Below the pieces are notes generated by a model that saw only the letters and a program-made list of their open reading frames with translations, made no database searches and was not told where the DNA came from. Shown piece after piece: positions 26,710-34,250 of a DNA stretch of 34,250 nucleotides (its first letter is position 1; each line of letters begins with the position of its first letter). Source of the stretch: Acidobacteriota bacterium (GTDB taxonomy: Bacteria; Acidobacteriota; Vicinamibacteria; Marinacidobacterales; Marinacidobacteraceae); the NCBI GenBank assembly GCA_009835985.1, contig VXWI01000056.1, forward strand, positions 1 through 34,250, given 5' to 3'. Both the position numbers and the translations under genes were made by a program.

Positions 26710-27759
26710 TCAGTGCTGGAGGCGGTTGATGACCCGGAAGACGCCCGGGGTGCTGCGGGCGATCGACTCCAGGATCCGCGATTCGATGGCGCTCCGCACG
26801 ACCCCCGTCAGGGCCACCACGCCCCGCGACACCACGATGTGGATGGGCGGGTTGATCTGGTTGGCGCGGTCCGAGAAGCGGGGGTCCCGGTAGATCCGGT
26901 AGAAGAGGGCGCGGCGGAGATCCTGGTCGTTGGGGGAGAGCGGCAGGACCTCGATCTGGTTGTCCACGCGCTTCACGCCGAAGACCTGGGCGACCCGTTT
27001 CTCGATCTCCGTCTTCTTGAAGGGCTCGGTGACCGCCCCCCGGAGGATGATCACGTAAGGCTCGTCCATGCCGAAGTTGATGTCGTCGAAAACCGTGTAG
27101 TAGGAGTAGCGGAGCACGGCGCTGCGGATCCCGTCGACGAGGTCCTCCATGCTCTCCGGCTCCGCGACCTCGAGGTCCGCATCGACCGCCAGCACTCCCT
27201 CGACCTCCTCGGCCCGTTCCACGAGGTCGCTCCACTCCCAGGCGCTGACCACCTGACCGGTCAGCCGCACGACGCCGCTGTTCACGGTGACCCGGGGATC
27301 GTTCCCCTCGAGGTCCGCGCGCTCGATCTCCCGGACCACGTCGGCGCGCACCGCGTCATCCGGGCGGATGGCCACTCCCTCGGGACGCGGCGGCGGGGCC
27401 GCTGCCGCCTCGTCGTCGGGAACGTCGGCGGCTTCCGGATCGCCGGCGTCCTCCTCCGGGTCCGCGAGGTCCTCCGGTTCGAGGACCGTGATGTCGGTCT
27501 CGACGGCCGTGACCCCATCCACGAAGAGGGCGATCTCCACCACCCGCGACTGCGTGGTCTCGTTCAGCACCTCGCCGGCGAGGACCGCCACGCCGTCGCG
27601 CACGTCCACCTCGAAGAGCCCGATCGGCAGGTTGGCCTCCTCGATCGCGGCCGTGATCTCGTCTCGCAGGAGCGTGTCGGAGCGCGGCTGGGCGGCGAGG
27701 GGAGCCGCCAGCACAACGGAAAGAACGATCGAAACGAGGAGGGTCATGAACTTCTGCAT
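26710..27759 (-). CDS. Exported protein with four BON domains
   Basis: A 349-residue protein from the ATG at 27759, with a Sec signal peptide (hydrophobic residues 5-22, cleavage near PLAAQ). Four BON-like units follow, each with the helix-strand-strand-helix-strand pattern and a central V.L.G.V core: about 28-90 (GVAVLAGEVLNETTQSR), 130-195 (GVVRLTGQVVSAWEWSD), 205-270 (YVIILRGAVTEPFKKTE) and 280-349 (GVVALTGVVRSAIESRI). A Glu/Asp/Ala/Pro-rich linker separates the first two. BON domains bind membranes or other envelope components, as in OsmY and DolP. A periplasmic role in envelope maintenance is likely; no enzymatic domain is present. It is convergent with nadK. Confidence 0.88.
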   Translation of the reverse strand: MQKFMTLLVSIVLSVVLAAPLAAQPRSDTLLRDEITAAIEEANLPIGLFEVDVRDGVAVLAGEVLNETTQSRVVEIALFVDGVTAVETDITVLEPEDLADPEEDAGDPEAADVPDDEAAAAPPPRPEGVAIRPDDAVRADVVREIERADLEGNDPRVTVNSGVVRLTGQVVSAWEWSDLVERAEEVEGVLAVDADLEVAEPESMEDLVDGIRSAVLRYSYYTVFDDINFGMDEPYVIILRGAVTEPFKKTEIEKRVAQVFGVKRVDNQIEVLPLSPNDQDLRRALFYRIYRDPRFSDRANQINPPIHIVVSRGVVALTGVVRSAIESRILESIARSTPGVFRVINRLQH

Positions 27760-27813
27760 GGATTGTTGCCTGTATCCCCGAAAATGCAACCGTCATGCCG
27801 CATGCTCCGGGCT

Positions 27814-27856
27814 CGGAGCGCCGGCCTCCGGCCGGCATCGCGGCCAACGGCCGCGA
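27814..27856 (-). repeat. Double-hairpin intergenic repeat, short form, copy A5
   Basis: On the minus strand: hairpin tcgcggcc-gtt-ggccgcga (8 perfect pairs) then tgccggccggaggccggc and gctccgagc. It is inverted relative to A6, 30 bases away, and lies 54 nt upstream of the BON gene's ATG. Confidence 0.85.
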
Positions 27857-27885
27857 AACTGGAACTGAGGATGGCGGCGGGGGTT

Positions 27886-27933
27886 TCGACCGCCTCTCGG
27901 CGGTCGATGCCGGCCGGAGGCCGGCGCTCCGAT
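27886..27933 (+). repeat. Double-hairpin intergenic repeat, short form, copy A6
   Basis: Hairpin tcgaccgcc-tctc-ggcggtcga (9 perfect pairs) then tgccggccggaggccggc and gctccgat. Its conserved end touches the stop codon of the minus-strand dUTPase gene (27933-27935). The flipped second hairpin gccggcc-gga-ggccggc is a perfect stem in A5 and A6, whereas A2-A4 have the weaker gccggc-tgaa/tggaa-gccggc. Confidence 0.85.
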
Positions 27934-28442
27934 TACTCGTCCTGGTAGGCGCCCGCGTAGGTCCGCTCTGCCGGGGCGGCGAGCTGGAAGAACACGAGCT
28001 GGAGGATGCGGGCGCCTCGGGCGAGTTCGAGCCCGTCCGGGTGGTGCACGGTGAGCAGGGATCCGCTGCGGCCGCGGTAGCCCGAGTCCCAGAGCGCGGT
28101 GCCGATCGCCGCGCCGCTCCGGAGCAGCGAGGACCGGGTCCGGCCGATGGCGAACACGTCCGGCGGGATGTTGACGACCTCGTTGTAGCGCACCCACCAG
28201 GGGCCGGCGGCGAGCCGGTAGACGCCGTCCGGATCGGGGGCGAGCGGCTCCGGCGACGGGATGCGGCGGGTCGAGTTGTCGAAGTCCACGCGGCCCGGGC
28301 CCGCGCCGAAGCGGCTCACCTCGGCGAGGGTGAGGTCCACCCCGTTCATCTGGATCTGCGTCTCGGGGTCCACGAGGCCGGTGAGGAGCGGGGGATCGTC
28401 GTTCAGCCGGCGCCGGAGGGCGGCGCCCGCGATCAGTTCCAC
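27933..28442 (-). CDS. dut: dUTPase of the archaeal / dCTP deaminase-like type
   Basis: A 169-residue trimeric-type dUTPase hydrolysing dUTP to dUMP. Motifs are NGVDLTLAEVSRF (residues 33-45), VRYNEVVNIPPDVFAIGRTR and SSLLRSGA, which continue to residue 111, TALWDSGYRGRSGSLLTVHHP and GARILQLVF. The combination, particularly NGxDLTLxEVSRF, RSSLLRxGA and WDxGYxGR, matches the dUTPases annotated in archaea and not the standard bacterial Dut, which has the AGYDL and Gly-rich C-terminal motifs. The start is GTG at 28442, one base past the stop of dcd, so translation is probably coupled. It directly follows dcd: deamination of dCTP to dUTP and then hydrolysis to dUMP would be sequential steps in dTMP synthesis. 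Confidence 0.85.
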   Translation of the reverse strand: MELIAGAALRRRLNDDPPLLTGLVDPETQIQMNGVDLTLAEVSRFGAGPGRVDFDNSTRRIPSPEPLAPDPDGVYRLAAGPWWVRYNEVVNIPPDVFAIGRTRSSLLRSGAAIGTALWDSGYRGRSGSLLTVHHPDGLELARGARILQLVFFQLAAPAERTYAGAYQDE

Positions 28443-28443
28443 C

Positions 28444-29016
28444 TCAGGATCCGCGCCCGAGGATCGTGGGCAGGGTGATGTGCTCCTGGCCCTGGTACTT
28501 CCCCTTCTTGTCCCGGTAGCTGACCTCGCAGTCCTCGTCGCTCTCGAAGAAGAGCACCTGGGCGATCCCCTCGCCCGCGTAGATCCGGCAGGGGAGCGGG
28601 GTGGTGTTCGAGATCTCGAGCGTCGCGTTCCCCTCCCACTCGGCGTCGAACCCGGTCACGTTGATGATGATCCCGCAGCGGGCGTAGGTGGACTTGCCGA
28701 TGCAGATGCCGTAGACGTTCCGCGGCATCCGGAAGTTCTCGACCGTGTTCGAGAGCGCGAAGGAGTTGGGCGGAATCACGCAGACCTCGCCCTTGTAGTC
28801 CACGAAGCTCTTCTCGTCGAAGTTCTTCGGGTCCACGATCGCGGTGTGGACGTTCGTGAAGATCTTGAACTCGTCCGAGACCCGGATGTCGTAGCCGTAG
28901 GCGGAGAGCCCGTAGGAGATGACCCCCTGCCCCACCTGGTGGTCCACGAAGGGATCGATGAGCCGGTGCTCCCGCGACATCCGGCGGATCCAGTGGTCCG
29001 GTTTGATGCTCGGCAG
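28444..29016 (-). CDS. dcd: dCTP deaminase, with probable CTG start codon
   Basis: Deaminates dCTP to dUTP. Motifs are [49 protein letters not shown] and [15 protein letters not shown] with the catalytic Glu. The first in-frame ATG is at 28980, but the reading frame continues upstream with [11 protein letters not shown], which matches the N-terminus of the ~188-residue Dcd type (starting MSIKxDxWIRRM). In that extension the only plausible initiator is CTG at 29016, with AGAGGA (about 29026-29031 on the minus strand) nine bases or so upstream. The extended protein is 190 residues. The ATG start would remove the conserved IKPDxWIRR helix, so CTG is preferred. It lies 24 nt downstream of ndk. 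Confidence 0.88.
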   Translation of the reverse strand: MPSIKPDHWIRRMSREHRLIDPFVDHQVGQGVISYGLSAYGYDIRVSDEFKIFTNVHTAIVDPKNFDEKSFVDYKGEVCVIPPNSFALSNTVENFRMPRNVYGICIGKSTYARCGIIINVTGFDAEWEGNATLEISNTTPLPCRIYAGEGIAQVLFFESDEDCEVSYRDKKGKYQGQEHITLPTILGRGS

Positions 29017-29040
29017 TTTCGGGGTCCTCTCGCGGCGGGC

Positions 29041-29451
29041 TCAGCTCAGCTCGACGCCCGGGAAAAAGTACCCGAGTTCGAAGGCGGCGGTCTCCGGCGC
29101 GTCGGAGCCGTGGATCGCGTTGTGTTCGATGGAGGAGGCGAAGCGCGCCCGGATGGTGCCGGGAGCCGCGTCGGCCGGGTTCGTGGCCCCCATCAGGCGC
29201 CGCAGCTCGGAGATCGCGTCGTCCCGCTCCAGCGCCATGACGACGGCCGGGCCCGACGACATGAAGTCGGTGAGGCTCGAGAAGAAGGGCCGCTCGCGGT
29301 GGACGGCGTAGAAGCCTTCGGCCTCGGCCTTGGTCATCCGGACCATCCGCACGGCGACGATGCGGAAGCCCGCCGCCTCGAGGGCCTGGAGGATGGCCCC
29401 GGTGTTTCCGGCAGCCACCGCGTCGGGCTTCACGATGGAAAACGTTCGCAT
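29041..29451 (-). CDS. ndk: Nucleoside diphosphate kinase
   Basis: A 136-residue kinase that transfers the terminal phosphate between nucleoside triphosphates and diphosphates. FSIVKPDAV at the N-terminus, the phosphohistidine H114 in [12 protein letters not shown], and the C-terminal ELGYFF are canonical. It lies 12 nt after sucD and 24 nt before dcd. Its products include the dCTP used by dcd, and it can use the GTP/ATP formed by succinyl-CoA ligase. The sucCD-ndk neighbourhood recurs in many bacteria, and Ndk is reported to associate with succinyl-CoA synthetase in Pseudomonas aeruginosa. Confidence 0.97.
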   Translation of the reverse strand: MRTFSIVKPDAVAAGNTGAILQALEAAGFRIVAVRMVRMTKAEAEGFYAVHRERPFFSSLTDFMSSGPAVVMALERDDAISELRRLMGATNPADAAPGTIRARFASSIEHNAIHGSDAPETAAFELGYFFPGVELS

Positions 29452-29463
29452 TGCTGGTTCCTG

Positions 29464-30332
<869 letters not shown>

Positions 30333-30336
<4 letters not shown>

Positions 30337-31505
30337 GCCGCCTCCTGGCCCGCCAGGCGCTTCACCACCTGTTCGGCCGCGTCGCGCATCCCGTCGGCGG
30401 TGGTGAAGTCGAGCCCCGACTCCTCGAGCATCCGGCGGGCGAGCTCCACGTTCGTCCCCTCCATCCGGATCACGATGGGGAGCGTCACCCCGAGCTTGCG
30501 GACGGCGTCGATCAGCCCCCGCGCGAGGCGGTCGCAGCGGAGGATGCCGCCGAAGATGTTGATCAGCACCACCCGCACCTCGGGGTCCGAGGAGAGGATG
30601 CGGAAGGCGTTTTCGATCTGGTCCGCGCTGGCGCCGCCACCGACGTCGAGGAAGTTTGCGGGGGACGCCCCCGCGAGCTTCACGATGTCCATGGTGGCCA
30701 TGGCGAGCCCGGCCCCGTTCACCATGCAGCCCACCGAGCCGTCGAGCTTGATGTAGCTCAGCCGGTGCTTACTGGCCTCGACCTCGAACGGCGACTCCTC
30801 GTGGACGTCGCGGAGCGCCAGGACCTGCGGCTGGCGGAAGAGCGCGCTGTCGTCCACCGAGACCTTGGCGTCGAGCGCGAGCACGTCGCCGCCCTCGGTG
30901 ACCAGCATCGGGTTGATCTCCACCTGGCTGGCGTCGAGACCCTCGAAAGCCCGGTAGAGCGCGGTGAGGAACTTCGTCCCGTTCCTGAACACCGGCCCTT
31001 CGAACCCGAGCCCGAAGGCGAGGCGCCGGGCCTGGAAGGGCTGCATCCCCATGGCGGGGTCCACCCTGACGGTGAGGATCTTCTCCGGCGTCTCCGCCGC
31101 CACCTCCTCGATGTCCATGCCGCCGGCGGCGCTCGCGACGCACATCGGACGGCCGGTCGAGCGGTCGATGATGAAGCTGACGTAGAGCTCGCGGGCGATG
31201 GCGACCCCTTCCTCGACGAGGAGACGCCGCACAAGACGTCCCTCGGGCCCGGTCTGCTTCGTCACCAGCGTGGCGCCCAGGATGGCGTCCGCGGCGGCGC
31301 GCACCTCGTCTTCGGTCCGGGCGAGGCGCACCCCGCCGGCCTTGCCGCGGCCGCCGGCGTGGATCTGGGCCTTCACCACCACCGGGAGGCCCAGTTCCGA
31401 CGCGGCCGCAAGCGCTTCGTCCACGCTGAACGCGACCTTGCCCCGCGGGATGGGGACGCCGTACTCGGCGAGGAGCGCCTTGGCTTGGTGTTCGTGGAGA
31501 TTCAT
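30333..31505 (-). CDS. sucC: Succinyl-CoA ligase beta subunit
   Basis: A 390-residue ATP-grasp subunit that binds the nucleotide and Mg2+. [20 protein letters not shown] is the typical N-terminus, followed by [17 protein letters not shown] (nucleotide binding), [40 protein letters not shown] and [19 protein letters not shown]. The nucleotide specificity (ATP or GTP) is not decided by visible motifs. It starts 6 nt after the mdh stop, which shows a tight operon. Confidence 0.97.
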
Positions 31506-31511
31506 GGGCGG

Positions 31512-32438
31512 CTAGACGCCGATCTTCTCGGTCAGTTCGCGCACCGCGGCCGCCGAGCGGTCGAGCGCGGCCTGTTCGTCCGGGGTGAGCTCGATCTGGA
31601 CGACGCCCTCGACGCCCGCCCGGCCGAGCTTCACCGGGACCCCCAGGTAGAGGCCGTCCACGCCGTACTCGCCCTCGAGATAGGCGGCGCAGGGGAGGAT
31701 CTTCTTCTTGTCCTTGAGGATGGCGTCCACCATCTCGACGATGGCCGCCGAGGGCGCGTAGTAGGCCGAACCCGTCTTCAGGTAGGCCACGATCTCGCCG
31801 CCGCCCTTCCGGGTGCGCTCGACGATCCGGTCGATCGCCTCCTGCGACATGAAGTCCGGGAGGGGGATCCCAGCGACCGTCGAGTAGCGCGGGAGCGGCA
31901 CCATGTCGTCGCCGTGCCCGCCGAGCACGAACGCGTGGATGTTCTCGACCGAGACGTTCACTTCCTGGGCAATGAAGGCCCGCATCCGCGCTGAGTCGAG
32001 GACGCCCGCCATGCCGACCACCCGTTGCTTCGGCAGCCCGCTGGCGCGGAGCGCCGTCTGCACCATCGCGTCGAGCGGGTTCGAAACCACCACCAGGATG
32101 GCGTCCGGCGAGTGCTCCATCGCCTGCCGGGTGACGCTGCTGACGATCTCGTAGTTCTTCCGTAGCAGGTCGTCCCGGCTCATGCCGGCCTTCCGGGGCA
32201 GCCCGGCGGTGATGACCACCACGTCGGAACCCGCGGTGTCGGCGTAGTCGCAGGTGCCGCTCACCTCGACGTCGCTGCCGGTGACCGGGCAGGCCTCCAG
32301 CATGTCGAGGCCCTTCCCCTGGGGGATGCCGTCGATGATGTCGATGAGGACGACGTCGGCGAGCTCGGCGTCGGCGAGCCGCTGCGCGGCGGTGGCGCCG
32401 ACGTTCCCGGCGCCGACCACGGTCACTTTCGGTCGCAT
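31512..32438 (-). CDS. mdh: Malate dehydrogenase (LDH-like type)
   Basis: A 308-residue NAD-dependent malate:oxaloacetate oxidoreductase of the lactate-dehydrogenase-like group. The Rossmann motif is [14 protein letters not shown] with D33 in VVLIDI, which selects NAD. Substrate-binding R82 and R88 lie in [13 protein letters not shown], with R151 in LDSARMRAF, and the catalytic H175 is in [11 protein letters not shown]. Arg rather than Gln at position 82 indicates malate. The ATG at 32438 is preceded by AAAGGGGG. It lies 38 nt downstream of icd. Confidence 0.96.
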   Translation of the reverse strand: MRPKVTVVGAGNVGATAAQRLADAELADVVLIDIIDGIPQGKGLDMLEACPVTGSDVEVSGTCDYADTAGSDVVVITAGLPRKAGMSRDDLLRKNYEIVSSVTRQAMEHSPDAILVVVSNPLDAMVQTALRASGLPKQRVVGMAGVLDSARMRAFIAQEVNVSVENIHAFVLGGHGDDMVPLPRYSTVAGIPLPDFMSQEAIDRIVERTRKGGGEIVAYLKTGSAYYAPSAAIVEMVDAILKDKKKILPCAAYLEGEYGVDGLYLGVPVKLGRAGVEGVVQIELTPDEQAALDRSAAAVRELTEKIGV

Positions 32439-32476
32439 TGGCAACCCCCTTTTGCGGTCATCCGGCTGCTCCGCGG

Positions 32477-33877
32477 TCAGCCCATGTTCCCGATGATCGC
32501 GTCGGCGAACTCCGAGGTCTTGAGTTTGGTCGCGCCGTCCATCAGCCGGTGGAAGTCGTAGGTCACCCGCTTCTGGGCGATCGTCGCCTCCAGGGACCGC
32601 TCGATCAGGTCGGCGGCCTCGTTCCAGCGCAGGAACCGGAACATCATCACCCCGGAGAGGATGACCGAGCCCGGGTTCACCTTGTCCTGGTCGGCGTACT
32701 TGGGCGCCGTGCCGTGGGTCGCCTCGAAGATGGCGTGGCCGGTGTCGTAGTTGATGTTCCCGCCGGGCGCGATGCCGATGCCGCCGATCTGGGCGGCGAG
32801 GGCGTCCGAGAGGTAGTCGCCGTTCAGGTTCATGGTGGCGATCACGTCGAAGGCGCTCGCCCGGGTCAGCACCTGCTGGAGGGTGATGTCGGCGATCGTG
32901 TCCTTGACCAGGATGCGGTCCTTCCACTGGCCGTTCCCGTGGGAGTCCCATAGTTCGGAGATGCAGCTCTCCACTTCGCCGCGCACCACGGCCCGGCGCT
33001 CTTCCGGCATCAGGTCGTAGCCGGGCTCGATCGCCTTCGCGTTGTCCACGGTGCTGATCCCCGAGTCGTGTTCCCGGTTGGACAGGATCCAGCTCTCGCG
33101 CTCGCTCACCGTCTCGGCCCGGAACTCCCGCGCCGCGAGGCCGTAGCCCCAGTCGCGGAAAGCGCCCTCGGTGAACTTCATGATGTTCCCCTTGTGGACC
33201 AGCGTGACGCTCCGGCGTCCCTGGTCGAGGGCGTAGCGGATGGCGGCGCGGACCAGGCGCTCCGTGCCCTCGCGGCTGACCGGCTTGATGCCGATGCCCG
33301 AGGTCTCCGGGAAGCGGATCTTCCGCACCCCCATCTCGTCGCGCAGGAAGCCGATCAGCTTCTTCACGTCCGCGGTCCCCTCGCGGTACTCGACGCCCGC
33401 GTAGATGTCCTCGCTGTTCTCCCGGAAGATCACCATGTCCACCTGGTCGGGACGGTGCACCGGGCTCGGCACACCCTGGTACCACTTCACCGGCCGCAGG
33501 CACACGTAGAGGTCGAGGAGTTGGCGGAGCGCCACGTTCAGCGAGCGGATGCCGCCGCCGACCGGGGTGGTAAGCGGTCCCTTGATCCCGACCAGGTAGT
33601 CGCGGAAGGTGTTGACCGTCTCCTCGGGCAGCCAGTCGCCCGTCTCGTTGAACGCCTTCTCGCCGGCCAGCACTTCGTGCCACTGGATGGCCCGCCGCCC
33701 GCTGTAGGCGTTTTCGACGGCCGCGTCGAACACGCGGACACTGGCCCGCCAGATGTCCCGCCCGGTGCCGTCGCCCTCGATGAAGGGAATGATGGGGTTA
33801 TCGGGGACCTGGAGTCGCCCGTTCTGAATGGAAATGCGGCCGCCCTCGGGCGGCGTCGGGTGGGGTTCGGCGGTCAT
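32477..33877 (-). CDS. icd: NADP-dependent isocitrate dehydrogenase
   Basis: A 466-residue enzyme of the E. coli type, slightly longer at the N-terminus, oxidising isocitrate to 2-oxoglutarate. [12 protein letters not shown], the segment [13 protein letters not shown] with S112 (the position phosphorylated by AceK in E. coli), [45 protein letters not shown] and [10 protein letters not shown] are visible. Lys-Tyr in APKYAD and Tyr...Arg in YDFHR are the residues that bind the 2'-phosphate of NADP. First gene of the seven-gene run, with a long leader from the promoter at 34037-34065. GAAGAGAG near the ATG may serve as ribosome-binding site. No aceK is in the window. Confidence 0.96.
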   Translation of the reverse strand: MTAEPHPTPPEGGRISIQNGRLQVPDNPIIPFIEGDGTGRDIWRASVRVFDAAVENAYSGRRAIQWHEVLAGEKAFNETGDWLPEETVNTFRDYLVGIKGPLTTPVGGGIRSLNVALRQLLDLYVCLRPVKWYQGVPSPVHRPDQVDMVIFRENSEDIYAGVEYREGTADVKKLIGFLRDEMGVRKIRFPETSGIGIKPVSREGTERLVRAAIRYALDQGRRSVTLVHKGNIMKFTEGAFRDWGYGLAAREFRAETVSERESWILSNREHDSGISTVDNAKAIEPGYDLMPEERRAVVRGEVESCISELWDSHGNGQWKDRILVKDTIADITLQQVLTRASAFDVIATMNLNGDYLSDALAAQIGGIGIAPGGNINYDTGHAIFEATHGTAPKYADQDKVNPGSVILSGVMMFRFLRWNEAADLIERSLEATIAQKRVTYDFHRLMDGATKLKTSEFADAIIGNMG

Positions 33878-33919
33878 GAACTCTCTTCGGGAAAGGTGTT
33901 TTCGGAGTTAGCGCGCATC

Positions 33920-33939
33920 CCGAACCCGATCGGGTTCGG
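33920..33939. promoter_or_regulatory. 20-bp perfect palindrome in the icd leader
   Basis: ccgaacccga then tcgggttcgg, fully self-complementary. It lies 43 nt upstream of the icd ATG and inside the transcript expected from the promoter at 34037-34065. In RNA it would form an 8-bp hairpin with a GAUC loop. No T-run follows on either strand, so it is not a simple terminator. It could be a dimeric repressor site or an RNA-level control element. Confidence 0.65.
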
Positions 33940-34036
33940 TGGAGGGCACACCGGAGTCGCCGCGCGGGGAAGAGCCTGACTCAGCGCCGCCGGATCACCA
34001 ACGCGGCAGCGAACCATCCCGCGGGTCGCGCGCGCA

Positions 34037-34065
34037 ATTTTAGGGCGATGGGGGCGCTAAGGCAA
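34037..34065 (-). promoter_or_regulatory. Sigma70-type promoter for the icd-mdh-suc-ndk-dcd-dut run
   Basis: On the minus strand: -35 TTGCCT (34060-34065), 17-bp spacer, -10 TAAAAT (34037-34042). Both boxes are close to consensus and optimally spaced, which stands out in this GC-rich DNA. Transcription would start near 34030, giving a leader of about 150 nt before icd at 33877 that includes the palindrome at 33920-33939. Confidence 0.75.
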
Positions 34066-34178
34066 TGGAAGAGATACGGGCCGGGACCGTTTCGCGGACC
34101 GCGCGGTCATTGATTCGGGAAGCGCACCCCGATACCTTCCCGCGTCGCTCGTAGTGGGTCGACAAGGAGGATCCGGTC

Positions 34179-34250
34179 TTGAAGCGAACGACTGCCGTCC
34201 TCGGGCTGTTCGCGGTGGCGGCGGCCGGGCTCGGGCTCGCTGTTTCCGGG
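34179..34250 (+). CDS. Start of an exported protein (truncated by the window end)
   Basis: An AAGGAGG at 34164-34170 is followed 8 nt later by TTG at 34179 and an open frame to the window edge. It reads as a basic start then a hydrophobic stretch (MKRTTAVLGLFAVAAAGL), a typical Sec signal peptide. No ATG or GTG is better placed, so TTG is the likely initiator. Function cannot be told from 24 codons. It is divergent from icd. Confidence 0.7.
   Translation, partial: MKRTTAVLGLFAVAAAGLGLAVSG

Noticed and set aside
33920-33939. The palindrome as a Rho-independent terminator
   Set aside because: No T-run follows on either strand and it lies in a leader upstream of icd.
34110-34136. TTGATT ... 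GATACC as a promoter for the gene at 34179
   Set aside because: The spacer is only 15 bp and the -10 match is poor; the promoter of that gene is left uncalled.

Overview
The window is 34 kb of very GC-rich bacterial chromosome with densely packed genes. PD40 beta-propeller and metal-dependent hydrolase proteins carry Sec, Tat or lipoprotein export signals, which points to a diderm. That mix, with a CarD-like regulator and an E. coli-type NADP isocitrate dehydrogenase, suggests an uncultured phylum such as Gemmatimonadota or Acidobacteriota. This is inference, since no rRNA or ribosomal marker is present.

Layout. (1) 1-5740: a PD40 lipoprotein gene, then an accessory patch with a metzincin-type protease, a frameshifted remnant of a second PD40 gene, and a visibly AT-richer gene joining an SMC/ABC-like ATPase to a TOPRIM-like (DUF4435-like) nuclease domain, a likely phage-defence effector. 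(2) 5741-12703: a sodium/solute symporter, two exported amidohydrolases, an exported acetamidase/formamidase and an orphan HigA-type antitoxin, probably a periplasmic scavenging cluster. (3) 12766-21691: FetAB ABC transporter, DUF368 polyprenyl-phosphate translocase, S-adenosylhomocysteine hydrolase, AI-2E-family permease, VapBC-type toxin-antitoxin pair, class III aminotransferase with a lipoprotein HpcH/HpaI-like protein, and thiol peroxidase. (4) 21840-26580: a CarD-like regulator, then xseA-xseB-ispA-nadK, the last four coupled by overlapping stop and start codons. (5) 26710-33877, minus strand: a four-BON-domain exported protein and a seven-gene run icd-mdh-sucC-sucD-ndk-dcd-dut that joins the TCA cycle to deoxypyrimidine nucleotide synthesis. 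A good promoter is visible upstream of icd. (6) 34179-34250: the first codons of an exported protein.

The most unusual signals are non-coding or architectural. A family of double-hairpin intergenic repeats has one hairpin whose sequence differs in every copy while staying base-paired. Five copies sit within 16 nt of a stop codon in the same polarity. The ExoVII small subunit is an internal tandem duplication, while its large subunit has Asn in place of a normally conserved Asp. Several genes without a ribosome-binding site have a TANNNT box 6-7 nt before the start codon, suggesting leaderless mRNAs. dcd appears to start at CTG.
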